64,000 bases of DNA from assembly GCA_012842745.1 (NCBI GenBank), contig DUSF01000056.1, positions 1 to 64,000 on the forward strand. The letters run 5' to 3'. The stretch comes from Bacillus sp. (in: firmicutes). Its GTDB lineage: Bacteria; Bacillota; Bacilli; Bacillales; Bacillaceae_J. A program made the translations under genes and the position numbers. Below are positions 45,202-59,300 of this stretch, piece after piece; the first letter of the stretch is position 1; each line of letters starts with the position of its first letter. The notes beneath the pieces are model-generated. The model did not search any database and was not told the origin of the DNA. It saw only the letters and a list, made by a program, of their open reading frames with translations.

Positions 45202-45705
45202 ATGTCATTAACACCGTTAGATATTCATAATAAAGAGTTTAGCCGCGGATTTCGTGGGTATGATGAAGATGAGGTTAATGAATTTTTAGATCAGGTTATC
45301 AAAGATTATGAACTGATTATTCGCGAGAAAAAAGAGCTTGAAGAAAAAGTGAAAAATGTAACGGAGAGATTAACTCATTTTTCTAATATTGAAGAAACGT
45401 TAAATAAATCGATTATCGTAGCGCAGGAGGCTGCCGAGGAAGTAAAAAGAAATGCGCAAACAGAAGCGAAGCTTATTGTAAAAGAAGCTGAAAAAAACGC
45501 TGACCGAATTATAAATGAAGCCTTAACGAAGTCACGAAAAATTGCAATTGAAATTGATGAACTTAAAAAGCAGTCAAAAGTATTCCGCAATCGTTTCCGT
45601 ATGTTAATTAAAGCCCAGCTGGAAATGATTGAAAGTGATGATTGGGAGCATCTGATGCAGTATAAAGATATTGATGAAGAGCCAGAAGAAATAGTGGAAG
45701 CTTAA
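45202..45705 (+). CDS. divIVA: Septum site-determining protein DivIVA
   Basis: Starting at the ATG at 45202 with a perfect GGAGGTG 7 bases upstream, 167 residues. SLTPLDIHNKEFSRGFRGYD is the membrane-curvature-sensing N-terminal domain with the conserved phenylalanine and arginine, followed by a long coiled coil (about 30-145) and an acidic tail. DivIVA gathers at poles and septa, positions MinJ/MinCD, and anchors chromosome origins in sporulation. It ends the block before the ileS T-box. Confidence 0.96.
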   Translation: MSLTPLDIHNKEFSRGFRGYDEDEVNEFLDQVIKDYELIIREKKELEEKVKNVTERLTHFSNIEETLNKSIIVAQEAAEEVKRNAQTEAKLIVKEAEKNADRIINEALTKSRKIAIEIDELKKQSKVFRNRFRMLIKAQLEMIESDDWEHLMQYKDIDEEPEEIVEA

Positions 45706-45717
45706 ATCGTTGCGAAC

Positions 45718-45746
45718 TTGACGAAAGCCTCGTGTTTGCATATAAT
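45718..45746 (+). promoter_or_regulatory. Sigma-A promoter of the ileS T-box transcript
   Basis: TTGACG (45718-45723), a 17-base spacer and TATAAT (45741-45746), just upstream of the T-box leader. Confidence 0.85.
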
Positions 45747-45754
45747 CTTTTAAC

Positions 45755-46056
45755 ATAATGGTTAAATGTTTATAAAGTAGTAAACAATGATAGGGACAGT
45801 AATCTTACGTTTTCTTCTTAGTAAGCGAGCCGGGGATGGTGGAAGCCTGGTGGAAGAAGTAATGATGAAAATCACCCTTGAGTTCCTAAACTGAAATTGC
45901 TTGATGAAAGTAGGTGGCGGCGCTTCATTCACGTTACGAATGATTAAGTGGGCTTACATATTTAGTAGGATTTTTTTCTACTTTTGAGCTAATTTTGGGT
46001 GGTACCGCGGGAATACCTTCTCGTCCCTATTTTGGGATGAGGAGGTTTTTTATTTT
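45755..46056 (+). promoter_or_regulatory. Isoleucine T-box leader of ileS
   Basis: The hallmark T-box TGGTACCGCG is at 45999-46009. A terminator pairs CCTTCTCGTCCC (46016-46027) with GGGATGAGGAGG (46034-46045) before a T run. In stem I the likely specifier codon is ATC (45871-45873), an isoleucine codon, after AATGATGAAA. Uncharged tRNA-Ile binds the leader and prevents termination. Ends are approximate; the terminator end and the T-box are certain. Confidence 0.93.
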
Positions 46057-46074
46057 ATAAAGGAGGAAGAAATA

Positions 46075-48840
46075 ATGGAATATAAAGATACGTTATTAAT
46101 GCCAAAAACAGATTTTCCAATGAGAGGGAATTTACCGAAGCGTGAGCCGGAAATCCAAGCAAAATGGAATGAACAAAATATTTACAAGCTTGTCCAAACA
46201 AGAACAGAAGGCCGCCCTTTATTCGTGCTTCATGATGGACCGCCATATGCAAATGGAGATATTCATATGGGCCATGCCCTTAATAAAATCATTAAGGATT
46301 TCATCGTTCGTTTTAAATCGATGAGCGGCTACCATGCTCCATATGTACCAGGTTGGGACACACATGGCTTGCCAATTGAAACGGCCTTGACGAAAAACAA
46401 AAAAGTTGACCGAAAAAAGATGAGCGTCGCGGAATTTCGAAAGCTTTGTGAGGAGTATGCTTATGAGCAAGTTGACCGTCAGCGTGAGCAATTTAAAAGA
46501 TTAGGTGTGCGCGGTGACTGGGAAAATCCTTATATTACTTTAACGAACGATTATGAAGCCCAACAAATTAAGGTTTTCGGTGAAATGGCGAAGAAGGGCT
46601 ATATTTATAAAGGTTTAAAGCCGGTTTATTGGTCACCATCATCTGAATCTGCTTTAGCGGAAGCGGAAATTGAATACCAAGATAAGCGCTCCGCCTCTAT
46701 TTATGTTGCTTTTCCAGTTAAAGATGGCAAAGATGTCCTTTCCGGCGATGAAAAAATTGTCATTTGGACTACAACACCTTGGACAATCCCTGCTAACTTA
46801 GGTATTTGTGTACATCCTGAGTTAGAATATAGCGTTATTGAAGTGGATGATGCAAAATATGTCATTGCCTCAGCATTACTTGAGGAAGTAACAAAAACAA
46901 TTGAATGGGAAAATGTGAAAGTTATTAAAACTTTAAAGGGTGCAGAACTAGAACATGTTGTTGCTCGTCATCCGTTCTATGAGCGCGATTCATTGGTAAT
47001 GCTCGGTGAGCATGTTACAACTGAAGCCGGTACTGGTTGCGTTCACACTGCACCAGGACACGGGGAAGATGACTTCCTTGTTGCAAAAAAATATGGGCTA
47101 GATGTTTTAAATCCGGTTGATGATAAAGGCTATTTTACGACTCAAGCGCCTGGGTTTGAAGGATTATTCTATGATGACGCCAATAAAGTTATCTCTGAAA
47201 AATTGCAAGAAGTTGGCGCGTTATTAAAGCTTACTTTTATTACGCACTCTTATCCGCATGACTGGAGAACGAAAAAGCCGGTTATTTTCCGAGCAACTGC
47301 ACAATGGTTTGCATCGATTAAAGATTTTCGTGAAGAGCTTTTACAAGCAATCAAGGAAGTAAAATGGGTGCCACATTGGGGTGAAATAAGATTATTTAAC
47401 ATGGTCAAAGAGCGTGAAGATTGGTGTATTTCGCGGCAACGGGCATGGGGTGTGCCAATCCCTGTATTTTATGGTGAAGATGGCGAGCCAATTATTACCG
47501 ATGAAACGATTGAACATGTATCGAATTTGTTCAGACAATTTGGTTCAAATGTATGGTTTGAAAGAGAAGCGAAAGATTTATTGCCAGAGGGCTTTACATC
47601 ACCACATAGTCCAAATGGTAAATTTACGAAAGAAAATGACATTATGGACGTATGGTTTGATTCAGGTTCTTCTCATCAGGCTGTTCTTATTGAGCGGGAA
47701 GAATTGCAGCGCCCAGCTGACCTTTATTTAGAAGGTTCTGACCAATACCGCGGCTGGTTTAATTCATCTTTATCAACAGCGGTGGCGGTAACAGGAAAAG
47801 CACCATATAAAGGAATTTTAAGCCATGGTTTTGCTCTTGATGGAGAAGGCCGAAAAATGAGTAAATCTTTAGGAAATGTTGTTGTACCTAATAAAGTTAT
47901 GGATCAATTAGGTGCTGATATTTTGCGCTTGTGGGTTGCTTCTGTTGATTACCAAGCAGATGTGCGCGTATCTGATGCCATTCTAAAGCAAGTAGCAGAA
48001 GTTTATCGGAAAATTAGGAATACCTTTAGATTCCTGCTTGGAAACTTAAGTGATTTTAATCCAGCAACAGATAAAGTTGCATCGAGCGACCTTCGTGAGG
48101 TTGATGTATATATTTTAGTGAAGTTGAATAAAGTTATTGACAAGGTGCTTACATCTTATGAAAATTATGATTTTGCCGGTATTTATCACGCTGTCAATAA
48201 TTTTTGTACGATAGAGTTAAGCTCGTTCTACTTAGATGTGGCCAAGGATGTTTTATATATCGAGGCAGCAGATAGCAAAAATCGCCGTTCAATTCAAACT
48301 GTTCTTTATGAAACATTGCTTGCTTTAACAAAATTAGTAACGCCAATTTTGCCACATACAACTGAAGAAGTTTGGGCCTTTATCTCAGGTGTCACAGAAG
48401 AGAGCGTTCAGCTTGTTGATATGCCACAAGCTTCCGAAATTGAAAATGCTAAGGCAATCGAAGAAAAATGGGATACATTTATGAAGATTCGTGATGATAT
48501 CCTAAAAGCGTTAGAAAATGCCCGTAATGAAAAAGTAATTGGTAAATCATTAACAGCAAAGCTAACATTATATCCAAATGCGAACTACAAGGAATTGCTT
48601 GATAAAATTGATGGTTTAAGCAAGCTATTTATTGTATCGCATTTAGAAATCGCTGGAACACAAGACAATGCTCCAGAAGATGCTCAAAAGTTTGATACAT
48701 TGTCTGTTGTTGTCAAACCTGCGGAAGGCGAAACATGTGAACGATGCTGGGTTGTCACACCAACGGTTGGAGCCGTGAAAGAGCATCCAACACTATGTAA
48801 AGACTGTGGAACGATTGTGCAAGAACATTATGTAAATTAA
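46075..48840 (+). CDS. ileS: Isoleucyl-tRNA synthetase
   Basis: A 921-residue class I synthetase. The HIGH motif is HMGH at residues 64-67, the editing CP1 domain spans about 200-390 with its [10 protein letters not shown] motif, KMSKS is at 594-598, and the C-terminal zinc-binding part has CERCW and CKDC. It charges tRNA-Ile and edits valine. AAAGGAGGAAG lies before the ATG and a T-box riboswitch controls it. The sequence type is the ordinary bacterial IleS1, not the mupirocin-resistant kind. Confidence 0.97.
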   Translation: MEYKDTLLMPKTDFPMRGNLPKREPEIQAKWNEQNIYKLVQTRTEGRPLFVLHDGPPYANGDIHMGHALNKIIKDFIVRFKSMSGYHAPYVPGWDTHGLPIETALTKNKKVDRKKMSVAEFRKLCEEYAYEQVDRQREQFKRLGVRGDWENPYITLTNDYEAQQIKVFGEMAKKGYIYKGLKPVYWSPSSESALAEAEIEYQDKRSASIYVAFPVKDGKDVLSGDEKIVIWTTTPWTIPANLGICVHPELEYSVIEVDDAKYVIASALLEEVTKTIEWENVKVIKTLKGAELEHVVARHPFYERDSLVMLGEHVTTEAGTGCVHTAPGHGEDDFLVAKKYGLDVLNPVDDKGYFTTQAPGFEGLFYDDANKVISEKLQEVGALLKLTFITHSYPHDWRTKKPVIFRATAQWFASIKDFREELLQAIKEVKWVPHWGEIRLFNMVKEREDWCISRQRAWGVPIPVFYGEDGEPIITDETIEHVSNLFRQFGSNVWFEREAKDLLPEGFTSPHSPNGKFTKENDIMDVWFDSGSSHQAVLIEREELQRPADLYLEGSDQYRGWFNSSLSTAVAVTGKAPYKGILSHGFALDGEGRKMSKSLGNVVVPNKVMDQLGADILRLWVASVDYQADVRVSDAILKQVAEVYRKIRNTFRFLLGNLSDFNPATDKVASSDLREVDVYILVKLNKVIDKVLTSYENYDFAGIYHAVNNFCTIELSSFYLDVAKDVLYIEAADSKNRRSIQTVLYETLLALTKLVTPILPHTTEEVWAFISGVTEESVQLVDMPQASEIENAKAIEEKWDTFMKIRDDILKALENARNEKVIGKSLTAKLTLYPNANYKELLDKIDGLSKLFIVSHLEIAGTQDNAPEDAQKFDTLSVVVKPAEGETCERCWVVTPTVGAVKEHPTLCKDCGTIVQEHYVN

Positions 48841-48846
48841 TAATAA

Positions 48847-48876
48847 GAAAAGGCGCACATGATGTGTGCCTTTTCT
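48847..48876 (+). terminator. Terminator after ileS
   Basis: AAAAGGCGCACA pairs with TGTGCCTTTT (one bulged G) around GATG, followed by CTTG. Confidence 0.82.
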
Positions 48877-48960
48877 TGTCCATATGAAAATGTTGCCTGT
48901 CTAAATTAATCTTTACTGGTCACAATAAAGATTACAATTGAACGAGGAGGTAGCTTGATA

Positions 48961-49341
48961 ATGACCGATCACTATGCAAAGCTTAAATCAGAACTCGAAT
49001 TAATGAGACTAGAGCTTGAGGAAAGATTAAACAGAGACTCGTGTTATGATCGTGAACATATTCAATCAGTTGCTGAATTGTTTGAACGTGATAAAAACTA
49101 TATCTTGAATCAACATATTCAAGCCGAATTATATGATGTCAAACGGGCTTTATTAAAAATGGAATTTGGTCTTTATGGTTTTTGCGAAGAAACGGGAGAA
49201 AGGATTCCATATGAACATTTAACGATTATCCCGACTGTAAGAACGAATGCTGAAGCTGAGGCAATGACGCAATTTCCATATATGAGATTCTCCAAAAGTT
49301 GTGGAAACTTGAATGATTATGCTACAATTTTACAGGAATAA
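48961..49341 (+). CDS. ylyA: DksA/TraR-like protein, probably YlyA
   Basis: A 126-residue protein with a long N-terminal coiled coil (KLKSELELMRLELEERL) and a C-terminal region like the DksA/TraR zinc finger, but degenerate: FGLYGFCEETGERIPYEHL has one cysteine of the first pair and the second pair is missing. GAGGAGG precedes the ATG at 48961; a TTG at 48955 is a weaker option. By position between ileS and lspA it is the YlyA gene; in B. subtilis YlyA binds RNA polymerase and modulates sigma-G genes. The family is sure, the orthology likely. Confidence 0.82.
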   Translation: MTDHYAKLKSELELMRLELEERLNRDSCYDREHIQSVAELFERDKNYILNQHIQAELYDVKRALLKMEFGLYGFCEETGERIPYEHLTIIPTVRTNAEAEAMTQFPYMRFSKSCGNLNDYATILQE

Positions 49342-49371
49342 ATTTTATTCATGGCAGATTGGAGGGGCATT

Positions 49372-49851
49372 GTGATTTATTATTTACTTGCAATCATTGT
49401 TATTTTTATTGATCAATTGTCAAAATGGCTTGTTGTGAAAAATATGGAGTTCGCCGAAAGCATTGCAATTATTGATCAGTTTTTTTATTTAACCTCCCAC
49501 CGCAATCGCGGGGCAGCATGGGGGATTTTACAAGGGCAAATGTGGTTTTTTTATATCATCACTATTATTGTCATTGTCGCTATCATTTATTACATCAGGA
49601 AATTAGCTCGTGAAAGCCGTTTAATAGGCTCAGCGCTCGGTCTTATTCTTGGCGGAGCGATTGGAAATTTCATTGACAGGCTTGTTAGAAAAGAAGTCGT
49701 CGATTTTTTTGATTTTTATTTAAACTTCTATTTCTTTCAATATCACTATCCAATCTTTAATGTTGCTGATGCTGCCCTTGTTGTTGGTGTTATCTTATTA
49801 TTAATACATACATTGTTGGAAGGCAAAAAGGAGAAAAAATTAAATGGATAG
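49372..49851 (+). CDS. lspA: Lipoprotein signal peptidase (signal peptidase II)
   Basis: The start is the GTG at 49372, 5 bases after GGAGGG, giving 159 residues; an ATG at 49351 lies before that site and would add a polar extension. There are four transmembrane segments. The catalytic aspartates are Asp102 in GNFIDR and Asp133 in FNVADA, with DQLSKW and [11 protein letters not shown] as further family motifs. It removes signal peptides from diacylated prolipoproteins. Its end overlaps ylyB by 8 bases. Confidence 0.96.
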   Translation: MIYYLLAIIVIFIDQLSKWLVVKNMEFAESIAIIDQFFYLTSHRNRGAAWGILQGQMWFFYIITIIVIVAIIYYIRKLARESRLIGSALGLILGGAIGNFIDRLVRKEVVDFFDFYLNFYFFQYHYPIFNVADAALVVGVILLLIHTLLEGKKEKKLNG

Positions 49852-50758
49852 ATTTGAAGCAACAATAACGGATGCTTACGAAAAAGAGCGAATAGATAAA
49901 GTTTTATCATCTCTTCAAGAAGATTGGTCAAGAAGCCAAGTGCAAGAGTGGATTAAGGAAGGATTAGTTACTGTTAATGGCAAAGAAGTTAAAGGGAATT
50001 ATAAATGTAAACGTGGTGACTATATCGAAGTGGATATACCAGAGCCAGAAATTTTAGATGTTTTGCCAGAAGAAATGGATTTGGATATTTACTATGAGGA
50101 TTCCGATGTTCTTGTCGTTAATAAGCCGAAAGGAATGGTCGTTCACCCTGCACCTGGTCACTTAACAGGAACGCTTGTCAACGGTTTAATGGCCCATTGT
50201 AAGGATTTATCTGGTATTAATGGTGTTCTTAGACCCGGAATCGTTCATCGAATTGATAAAGATACATCAGGCCTACTGATGGTTGCTAAAAATGATATGG
50301 CTCATGAATCATTAGTAGACCAGCTTGTTAACAAAACTGTTCTAAGAAAATATAAAGCGATTGTCCACGGTGTCATTCCCCATGATAATGGAACGATTGA
50401 TGCGCCAATTGGTCGTGATAAAAATGATCGGCAAAGTATGACCGTTACAGATGAAAATAGTAAAACAGCTGTCACTCATTTTTGTGTCCTTGAAAGATAT
50501 AAAGATTATACATATATCGAATGTCAACTCGAAACAGGAAGAACGCACCAAATCAGAGTTCATATGAAATATATTGGCTTTCCACTTGTTGGTGATCCGA
50601 AATATGGTCCAAAGAAAACACTTGAGATTGGTGGGCAGGCTCTACATGCCGGTATTTTAGGATTTAGCCATCCACGCACAAAAGAATTTTTGCAATTTGA
50701 GGCACCGCTTCCAGTGTATTTCGAACAATTGCTGAACAATCTTCGAAAAGCCGATTGA
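49844..50758 (+). CDS. ylyB: RluA-family pseudouridine synthase YlyB (RluD type)
   Basis: A 304-residue protein with an N-terminal S4 domain (about 13-70: [19 protein letters not shown]) and a catalytic domain carrying [16 protein letters not shown] with Asp138, then the closing [20 protein letters not shown]. It is predicted to make pseudouridine in 23S rRNA, similar to RluD. The lspA-ylyB pair directly before pyrR is the B. subtilis order. The pyr leader begins a few bases after its stop. Confidence 0.95.
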   Translation: MDRFEATITDAYEKERIDKVLSSLQEDWSRSQVQEWIKEGLVTVNGKEVKGNYKCKRGDYIEVDIPEPEILDVLPEEMDLDIYYEDSDVLVVNKPKGMVVHPAPGHLTGTLVNGLMAHCKDLSGINGVLRPGIVHRIDKDTSGLLMVAKNDMAHESLVDQLVNKTVLRKYKAIVHGVIPHDNGTIDAPIGRDKNDRQSMTVTDENSKTAVTHFCVLERYKDYTYIECQLETGRTHQIRVHMKYIGFPLVGDPKYGPKKTLEIGGQALHAGILGFSHPRTKEFLQFEAPLPVYFEQLLNNLRKAD

Positions 50759-50799
50759 CAAAATTCGCGCGTAGTGAGATAATTTTTTCAACAAATGAA

Positions 50800-51508
<709 letters not shown>

Positions 51509-51543
51509 GTTAGGTTGACATCAAGAAGATTGGGGTAGAGCAT

Positions 51544-52857
51544 ATGGAGAAACAAGCAATCGTTCTAGACGTAAATGAAAGACCGAAAGCACTGCAATGG
51601 ATTTCTCTAAGTATTCAGCATTTGTTCGCAATGTTTGGAGCGACGATATTAGTACCTTTTCTAGTAGAATTAAGCCCCGCAGTTGCGCTAATTACAAGTG
51701 GATTGGCAACATTGGCTTACTTACTTATTACGAAAGGTCAAATTCCAGCGTACCTAGGTTCTTCGTTTGCATTCATTGCACCAGTGATGGCAGCAAAGGC
51801 TAGTGGTGGGCCTGGTACGGCGATGCTAGTTGGCTTTATGGCAGGGGTTGTTTATGGAATCATTGCCTTATTGCTTAAAAAATTTGGTGTACAATGGTTA
51901 TTAAATCTTTTACCGCCCATCGTCGTTGGACCAGTCATTATGGTAATAGGTCTAGGGCTTGCACCAACAGCGGTTAATATGGCAATGAGAATCGATCCAA
52001 CTGATCCAGCAACGTATAGTTCATTACATTTTTCAGTGGCATTGGTAACACTCTTTCTAACGATTATCGCTACGATGTTTTTTAAAGGTTTCTTTGGTGT
52101 CATACCTGTCTTAATCGGAATCGTTGGCGGTTACAGCTATGCTTTGATTGTCGGTATTGTTGATTTTACAGGAGTAAAGCTAGCAAAGTGGTTTGCACCA
52201 CCAGAGTTATTAATCCCATTTGTAACATACACACCAGAGTTAAAATGGGGTGTTGCCGCGGCGATGTTGCCGGTAATCATTGTTACATTATCTGAAAATA
52301 TCGGGCACCAAATGGTACTTAGCAAAGTTATTAATCGAAACTTATTAGTTAAGCCAGGATTGCACCGCGCTATAGCAGGTGACGGATTTGCGTTAACAAT
52401 GGCTTCCTTATTAGGAGGCCCGCCGAATACAACATATGGAGAAAATATCGGAGTCTTAGCGATTACGAGAGTATTTAGTGTGTTTGTCATTGCTGGAGCT
52501 GCGGTCCTCGCGATTATCTTCGGTTTTGTTGGCAAAATTAGTGCTCTTATCAGCTCCATACCAACAAATGTAATGGGCGGTGTATCTATTCTCTTGTTCG
52601 GGATTATCGCTTCATCAGGTTTGCGAATGTTAATTGATAATAAAGTTGATTTTAGTAAAAATCGTAATTTAATGATTGCTTCTGTCATTTTAGTCATTGG
52701 AATTGGCGGTGCTTTTATTCAAGTAAATGAACAAGTACAAATTTCAGGAATGGCATTAGCCGCTATTATTGGAGCAATCTTAAACATAGTATTACCAGGT
52801 AGAGAAAAGAATCAAAATGAGGATTCAATCTTAAAGCAAGCAAACAATGAACAATAA
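51544..52857 (+). CDS. pyrP: Uracil permease PyrP
   Basis: A 437-residue nucleobase:cation symporter-2 (UraA) family protein with about 14 transmembrane segments. SLSIQHLFAMFGATILVP, AYLGSSFAFIAPV, and the substrate region TLSENIGHQ followed by GGPPNTTYGENIG are all typical. It imports uracil, so the operon links salvage to synthesis. The attenuator after it lets PyrR control the biosynthetic genes separately. Confidence 0.97.
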   Translation: MEKQAIVLDVNERPKALQWISLSIQHLFAMFGATILVPFLVELSPAVALITSGLATLAYLLITKGQIPAYLGSSFAFIAPVMAAKASGGPGTAMLVGFMAGVVYGIIALLLKKFGVQWLLNLLPPIVVGPVIMVIGLGLAPTAVNMAMRIDPTDPATYSSLHFSVALVTLFLTIIATMFFKGFFGVIPVLIGIVGGYSYALIVGIVDFTGVKLAKWFAPPELLIPFVTYTPELKWGVAAAMLPVIIVTLSENIGHQMVLSKVINRNLLVKPGLHRAIAGDGFALTMASLLGGPPNTTYGENIGVLAITRVFSVFVIAGAAVLAIIFGFVGKISALISSIPTNVMGGVSILLFGIIASSGLRMLIDNKVDFSKNRNLMIASVILVIGIGGAFIQVNEQVQISGMALAAIIGAILNIVLPGREKNQNEDSILKQANNEQ

Positions 52858-52859
52858 CA

Positions 52860-53921
<1,062 letters not shown>

Positions 53922-53965
53922 TAACGATAAAAGAGGAAAAAAGTGGTATAAAGGGGGAGTATTGA

Positions 53966-55252
53966 TTGTCATTATTATTAAAAAATTGTACATTATTAAA
54001 TTCTACTGGAGAGCTTGTAAAAAAAGATTTACTCATTGAAAATGGTGTGATTTCACAAATTGCAGATGCAATTCAACATGAAAATGCAGACAAAATAGTT
54101 GATGTTGTTGGAAAGCTTGTCACTCCCGGTTTTGTTGATTTACATGTGCACTTGCGTGAGCCTGGCGGCGAAAAGAAGGAAACAATTGCAACGGGTACGT
54201 TAGCGGCGGCAAGAGGTGGATTTACGACTGTTGCCGCCATGCCGAATACGCGCCCAGTACCAGATACGAAGGAACAAATAGAATGGCTAAACAATCGCAT
54301 CAAGGAAACAGCAAATGTTAGAGTGCTTCCGTATGCTTCGATTACAATCCGTGAGCTTGGCGAAGAATTGACAGATTTTCTAGCATTAAAAGAAGCGGGA
54401 GCATTTGCTTTTACAGATGACGGTGTTGGCGTGCAAAGTGCTGGTATGATGCTTCAAGCGATGAAAAATGCGGCGGCGTTAGACATGGCAATTGTCGCCC
54501 ATTGTGAGGATAATTCGCTTATTAATAAAGGTGCTGTCCATGAAGGAGAATTTTCGAAAAAACATCAAATGAATGGGATTCCTTCTGTTTGTGAATCAGT
54601 GCAAATTGCAAGAGACGTACTGTTAGCTGAAGCTACAGGCTGCCATTATCATGTCTGCCATATAAGTACGAAGGAGTCCGTCCGGGTTGTCAGAGATGCA
54701 AAACGTGCGGGAATCAATGTGACAGCAGAGGTTACACCTCATCATTTACTATTATGTGATGAAGATATCCCTAGTCTAGATACAAATTACAAAATGAATC
54801 CTCCTTTACGTGGGAAGGAAGACCGTGACGTCTTAATAGAGGGGCTATTAGATGGGACGATTGATTTCATCGCCACAGACCATGCCCCGCATACAGAAGA
54901 AGAAAAAGCATGGCCAATAACAGAAGCGCCATTTGGCATCGTTGGCTTAGAAACAGCCTTTCCATTGCTTTATACGAATTTTGTACAATCTGGAAAAATG
55001 ACGTTAAAACAATTAGTGGATTACTTAGCAAGTAAACCATGCGAGACTTTTAATTTACCGTATGGGAAAATAGAAGTTGGCAGTATTGCTGATTTAGCAA
55101 TCATTGATTTAGAACAAGAAGAAGCGATTGATCGCGAAAACTTTTTATCAAAAGGAAAAAATACTCCATTCAATGGTTGGAATTGCAAGGGCTGGAATAC
55201 TGCAACAATTGTAAATGGCAAAATTGTTTGGGAGAAGGAGAGTCGAGCATAA
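53966..55252 (+). CDS. pyrC: Dihydroorotase
   Basis: A 428-residue class I dihydroorotase starting at a TTG after AAGGGGGAG. Zinc ligands are visible: [26 protein letters not shown], and the Asp in [10 protein letters not shown]. It cyclises carbamoyl aspartate to dihydroorotate. The stop codon overlaps the pyrAA start by 1 base (TAATG). Confidence 0.97.
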   Translation: MSLLLKNCTLLNSTGELVKKDLLIENGVISQIADAIQHENADKIVDVVGKLVTPGFVDLHVHLREPGGEKKETIATGTLAAARGGFTTVAAMPNTRPVPDTKEQIEWLNNRIKETANVRVLPYASITIRELGEELTDFLALKEAGAFAFTDDGVGVQSAGMMLQAMKNAAALDMAIVAHCEDNSLINKGAVHEGEFSKKHQMNGIPSVCESVQIARDVLLAEATGCHYHVCHISTKESVRVVRDAKRAGINVTAEVTPHHLLLCDEDIPSLDTNYKMNPPLRGKEDRDVLIEGLLDGTIDFIATDHAPHTEEEKAWPITEAPFGIVGLETAFPLLYTNFVQSGKMTLKQLVDYLASKPCETFNLPYGKIEVGSIADLAIIDLEQEEAIDRENFLSKGKNTPFNGWNCKGWNTATIVNGKIVWEKESRA

Positions 55253-56352
55253 TGAAACGGCAATTAATTTTAGAAGATGGCACTGTATTTATAGGAAAAG
55301 GATTTGGTAGCAATAAAGATACAAGCGGTGAGGTTGTATTTAGTACAGGGATGACAGGTTATCAAGAAGTCATTTCAGACCCATCTTGCTGTGCACAAAT
55401 TGTGACATTAACTTATCCACTAATAGGTAATTACGGTATTAATCGTGATGATTTTGAAACGATTACTCCTTCGATTCACGGCTTAATTGTAAAGGAAGTA
55501 GCTGAAACACCTTCTAATTGGAGAAGTACGGAAACATTAGATGAATTTTTGAAAAATAAGGACATCCCAGGTTTACAAGGAATTGATACGCGAAAATTAA
55601 CGCGAATCATTCGTAAGCACGGAACATTAAAAGGGGCCATTTGTGGAATCGACGTTGATGTAAATGAGGTTGTTGCAAATCTAAAAAAACAGCCACTACC
55701 AACGAACCAAGTGGCAACTGTTTCGACAAAATCAGCGTATCCAAGTTCAGGTAGAGGGCATCGTGTTGTAGTCGTTGATTTTGGAATGAAACATGGAATT
55801 TTGCGAGAACTAAACAGCCGCAATTGCGATATAACTGTTGTTCCATATAATGTGACGGCTGAAGAAGTACTACGCCTAAAACCTGATGGCATTCTATTAT
55901 CAAATGGGCCTGGAAATCCATTGAACGTTCCTGAAGCAATTCAAATGATTAAAGCTGTGTTAGGAAAAGCACCGATTTTTGGAATATGTTTAGGACATCT
56001 GCTATTTGCTTTAGCTTGTGGTGCAAAGAGTAGCAAAATGAAATTCGGTCATCACGGCGGCAATCATCCAGTGAAAAATATTAAGACAGGTGCCATTGAT
56101 ATTACAGCACAAAATCATGGTTATACAATTGATATCGATTCGATTACAAATACACGTCTTGAAGTTACACATGTCGCACTAAATGACGATACAATTGAAG
56201 GCTTAAAGCATTTAGACTATCCAGCCTTTACGGTACAGTTTCACCCTGAAGCGTCCCCAGGACCAGAGGATTCAAACTATTTATTTGATGAATTTATGAA
56301 CTTAATTGAAACTCATAAGAAAGAAGGCGAAGCTGTATGCCAAAACGCGTAG
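55252..56352 (+). CDS. pyrAA: Carbamoyl-phosphate synthase small (glutaminase) subunit, altered CLGHQ motif
   Basis: A 366-residue protein starting at the ATG at 55252; an upstream in-frame start in pyrC is rejected. The N-terminal domain ([23 protein letters not shown]) is normal and the C-terminal class I glutaminase has the nucleophile Cys246 in GICLGH and [10 protein letters not shown] with the catalytic His and Glu. However, the glutamine that always follows (CLGHQ, Gln273 in E. coli) is Leu250 here, coded CTG where CAG is expected. That residue helps hold glutamine, so glutaminase activity may be reduced. The protein is otherwise full length and closely like B. subtilis PyrAA. It overlaps pyrAB by 16 bases. 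Confidence 0.93.
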   Translation: MKRQLILEDGTVFIGKGFGSNKDTSGEVVFSTGMTGYQEVISDPSCCAQIVTLTYPLIGNYGINRDDFETITPSIHGLIVKEVAETPSNWRSTETLDEFLKNKDIPGLQGIDTRKLTRIIRKHGTLKGAICGIDVDVNEVVANLKKQPLPTNQVATVSTKSAYPSSGRGHRVVVVDFGMKHGILRELNSRNCDITVVPYNVTAEEVLRLKPDGILLSNGPGNPLNVPEAIQMIKAVLGKAPIFGICLGHLLFALACGAKSSKMKFGHHGGNHPVKNIKTGAIDITAQNHGYTIDIDSITNTRLEVTHVALNDDTIEGLKHLDYPAFTVQFHPEASPGPEDSNYLFDEFMNLIETHKKEGEAVCQNA

Positions 56353-59300
56353 ATATTAAAAGAATATTAGTAATCGGCTCTGGCCCGATCGTAATTGGAC
56401 AAGCTGCTGAGTTTGATTATGCTGGAACACAGGCTTGTCAAGCTTTAAAAGAAGAAGGCTATGAGGTTATTCTTGTAAACTCAAATCCAGCAACAATTAT
56501 GACAGATACAGAAATTGCTGACAAAGTCTATATTGAACCACTTACTTTAGAATTTGTCAGCAGAATCATTCGCAAAGAACGTCCAGATGCATTACTACCT
56601 ACACTTGGCGGACAAACAGGCTTAAACATGGCGGTAGAGCTTCATAACGCAGGTGTTTTAGAAGAATGTGGCGTTGAAATATTAGGAACAAGACTATCAG
56701 CGATTCAACAGGCGGAAGACCGTGACGAATTCCGTACGCTAATGAATGAACTCGGCGAGCCGATTCCTGAAAGTGCGATTATTCATACGGTGAAAGAGGC
56801 GTTAACATTTGCTGAAGAAATCGGCTACCCTGTTATAGTCCGTCCTGCCTTCACATTAGGTGGAACGGGTGGCGGAATTTGTGCAAATGAAGAAGAATTG
56901 AAGGAAATCGTTGCAAGCGGCTTAAAATACAGCCCTGTAACACAATGTTTAATTGAAAAAAGCATTGCCGGCTTCAAGGAAATTGAATATGAAGTGATGC
57001 GGGATTCAAATGACAATGCAATCGTCGTTTGTAGTATGGAAAACTTTGATCCAGTGGGCGTCCATACAGGTGATTCAATCGTTGTTGCTCCAGTCCAAAC
57101 ATTAACTGACCGTGAGTACCAACTATTACGAAATGCGTCTTTAAAAATTATTCGTGCTTTAAAAATTGAAGGTGGCTGTAACGTTCAGTTAGCACTAGAT
57201 CCACATAGCTATACGTACTATATTATCGAAGTAAATCCACGGGTAAGCCGTTCTTCGGCACTTGCTTCAAAAGCAACAGGCTATCCAATTGCGAAGCTTG
57301 CCGCGAAAATTGCTATTGGTTTAACGCTAGATGAAATGATGAATCCAGTAACTGGAAGAACTTATGCGTGCTTTGAACCAACGATTGATTACATTGTTTC
57401 GAAAATACCTCGCTGGCCGTTTGATAAATTTGAGGCAGCAAATCGTAAGCTTGGTACGCAAATGAAAGCAACTGGTGAAGTAATGGCGATTGGCCGTAGC
57501 TTTGAAGAATCCATATTAAAAGCGGTTCGTTCACTAGAAGCGAAAGTGTATCATATCGAAATTGAGGCGATGGCAGACCTTGATGACGCGACATTACAAA
57601 AACGGATTGAAGTGGCTGACGATGAACGACTATTTGTCATTGCTGAAGCGTTCCGCCGCGGCATTACAGTCGATCAAATTCATGAGTGGAGCAAAATCGA
57701 CCGCTTCTTCTTGAATAAATTGAAGGGCTTAATTGATTTTGAAGCACTGTTTAAAGAACAACCGATGAATATTGAGCTTTTACGTGAAGCGAAAGAAAAA
57801 GGTTTCTCTGATATTGTGATTGCGAAGTTTTGGAATAAGCATGAGCGCGAAATCTATAACTTCCGCAAAGAAAATGGCATCATGCCGGTTTATAAAATGG
57901 TTGACACATGTGCGGCTGAATTTGAATCAGAAACACCATATTTTTATGGAACATATGAAGAAGAAAATGAATCAATCCTAACTAAAAAGGAAAGCGTCTT
58001 AGTCTTAGGTTCTGGTCCTATCCGCATTGGTCAAGGGGTTGAATTTGACTATGCAACTGTACACTCTGTTTGGGCGATTAAAGAAGCAGGCTATGAAGCA
58101 ATCATTATTAACAATAATCCAGAAACAGTTTCAACAGACTTTAGTACATCAGACAAGCTTTATTTTGAGCCATTAACAGTGGAAGATGTGATGCATGTCA
58201 TCGAAGTTGAAAAACCAATCGGTGTTGTCGTTCAGTTCGGTGGACAAACAGCCATTAACTTAGCTGCAGAACTAGCCGCAAGAGGGGTGAAAATTCTCGG
58301 AACATCGTTAGAAAATATGGACCGTGCTGAAGACCGTGACAAGTTCGAACAAGCATTAACAGCGATTGGCATTCCAATGCCGAAAGGAAAAACAGCAACA
58401 TCTGTTGAACAAGCAGTCAAGGTAGCAACAGACATTGGTTACCCTGTGTTAGTTCGCCCATCTTATGTACTTGGCGGACGTGCGATGGAAATTGTCTACC
58501 ATGAAGAAGAATTGTTGCACTACATGGAAAATGCCGTAAAAGTAAATCCAGAGCACCCAGTTTTAGTTGACCGTTATATGGTGGGAAAAGAAATTGAAGT
58601 GGACGGCATTTCAGATGGTGAAAATGTTTATATTCCAGGGATTATGGAACATATCGAACGCGCAGGAGTACACTCCGGTGACTCAATTGCTGTGTATCCA
58701 TCGCAATCATTATCAGCGGAGATTAAAGAGCAAATTATCGATTATACAACGAGAATTGCTCAGGGCCTCGAAATTGTCGGCTTATTAAATATTCAGTTTG
58801 TTGTGTTTGAAAATCAAGTGTATGTGTTAGAAGTGAATCCACGTTCAAGCCGGACGGTGCCGTTTTTAAGTAAAATTACCGGTGTACCAATGGCAAATAT
58901 TGCAACAAAAGTCATTCTTGGTGAGAAGCTACCAAATTTAGGATATGAAACAGGTTACCATCCTGAAAGCAATGAAGTGTTTGTTAAAGCACCGGTGTTC
59001 TCATTTGCAAAATTACGAAGAGTCGATATTACGCTTGGTCCAGAAATGAAATCAACAGGTGAAGTAATGGGCCGTGATGTAACACTTGAAAAAGCCTTAT
59101 ATAAAGGGCTAGTTGCATCTGGAATTTCGATTCCAAGCTATGGTGCTGTGTTATTAACAGTTGCTGATAAGGATAAAGAGGAAGCTCTAGATATTGCCCG
59201 TCGTTTTTATAAAATTGGTTATCGCATTCTTGCAACTGCAGGGACAGCAGCACAGATTCAACAAGAAAATATTCCTGTTACTGTTGTTAACAAGATTGGC

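Noticed and set aside
52137-52697. A 186-codon minus-strand frame inside pyrP
   Set aside because: Antisense of a well-matched permease gene with no ribosome site.
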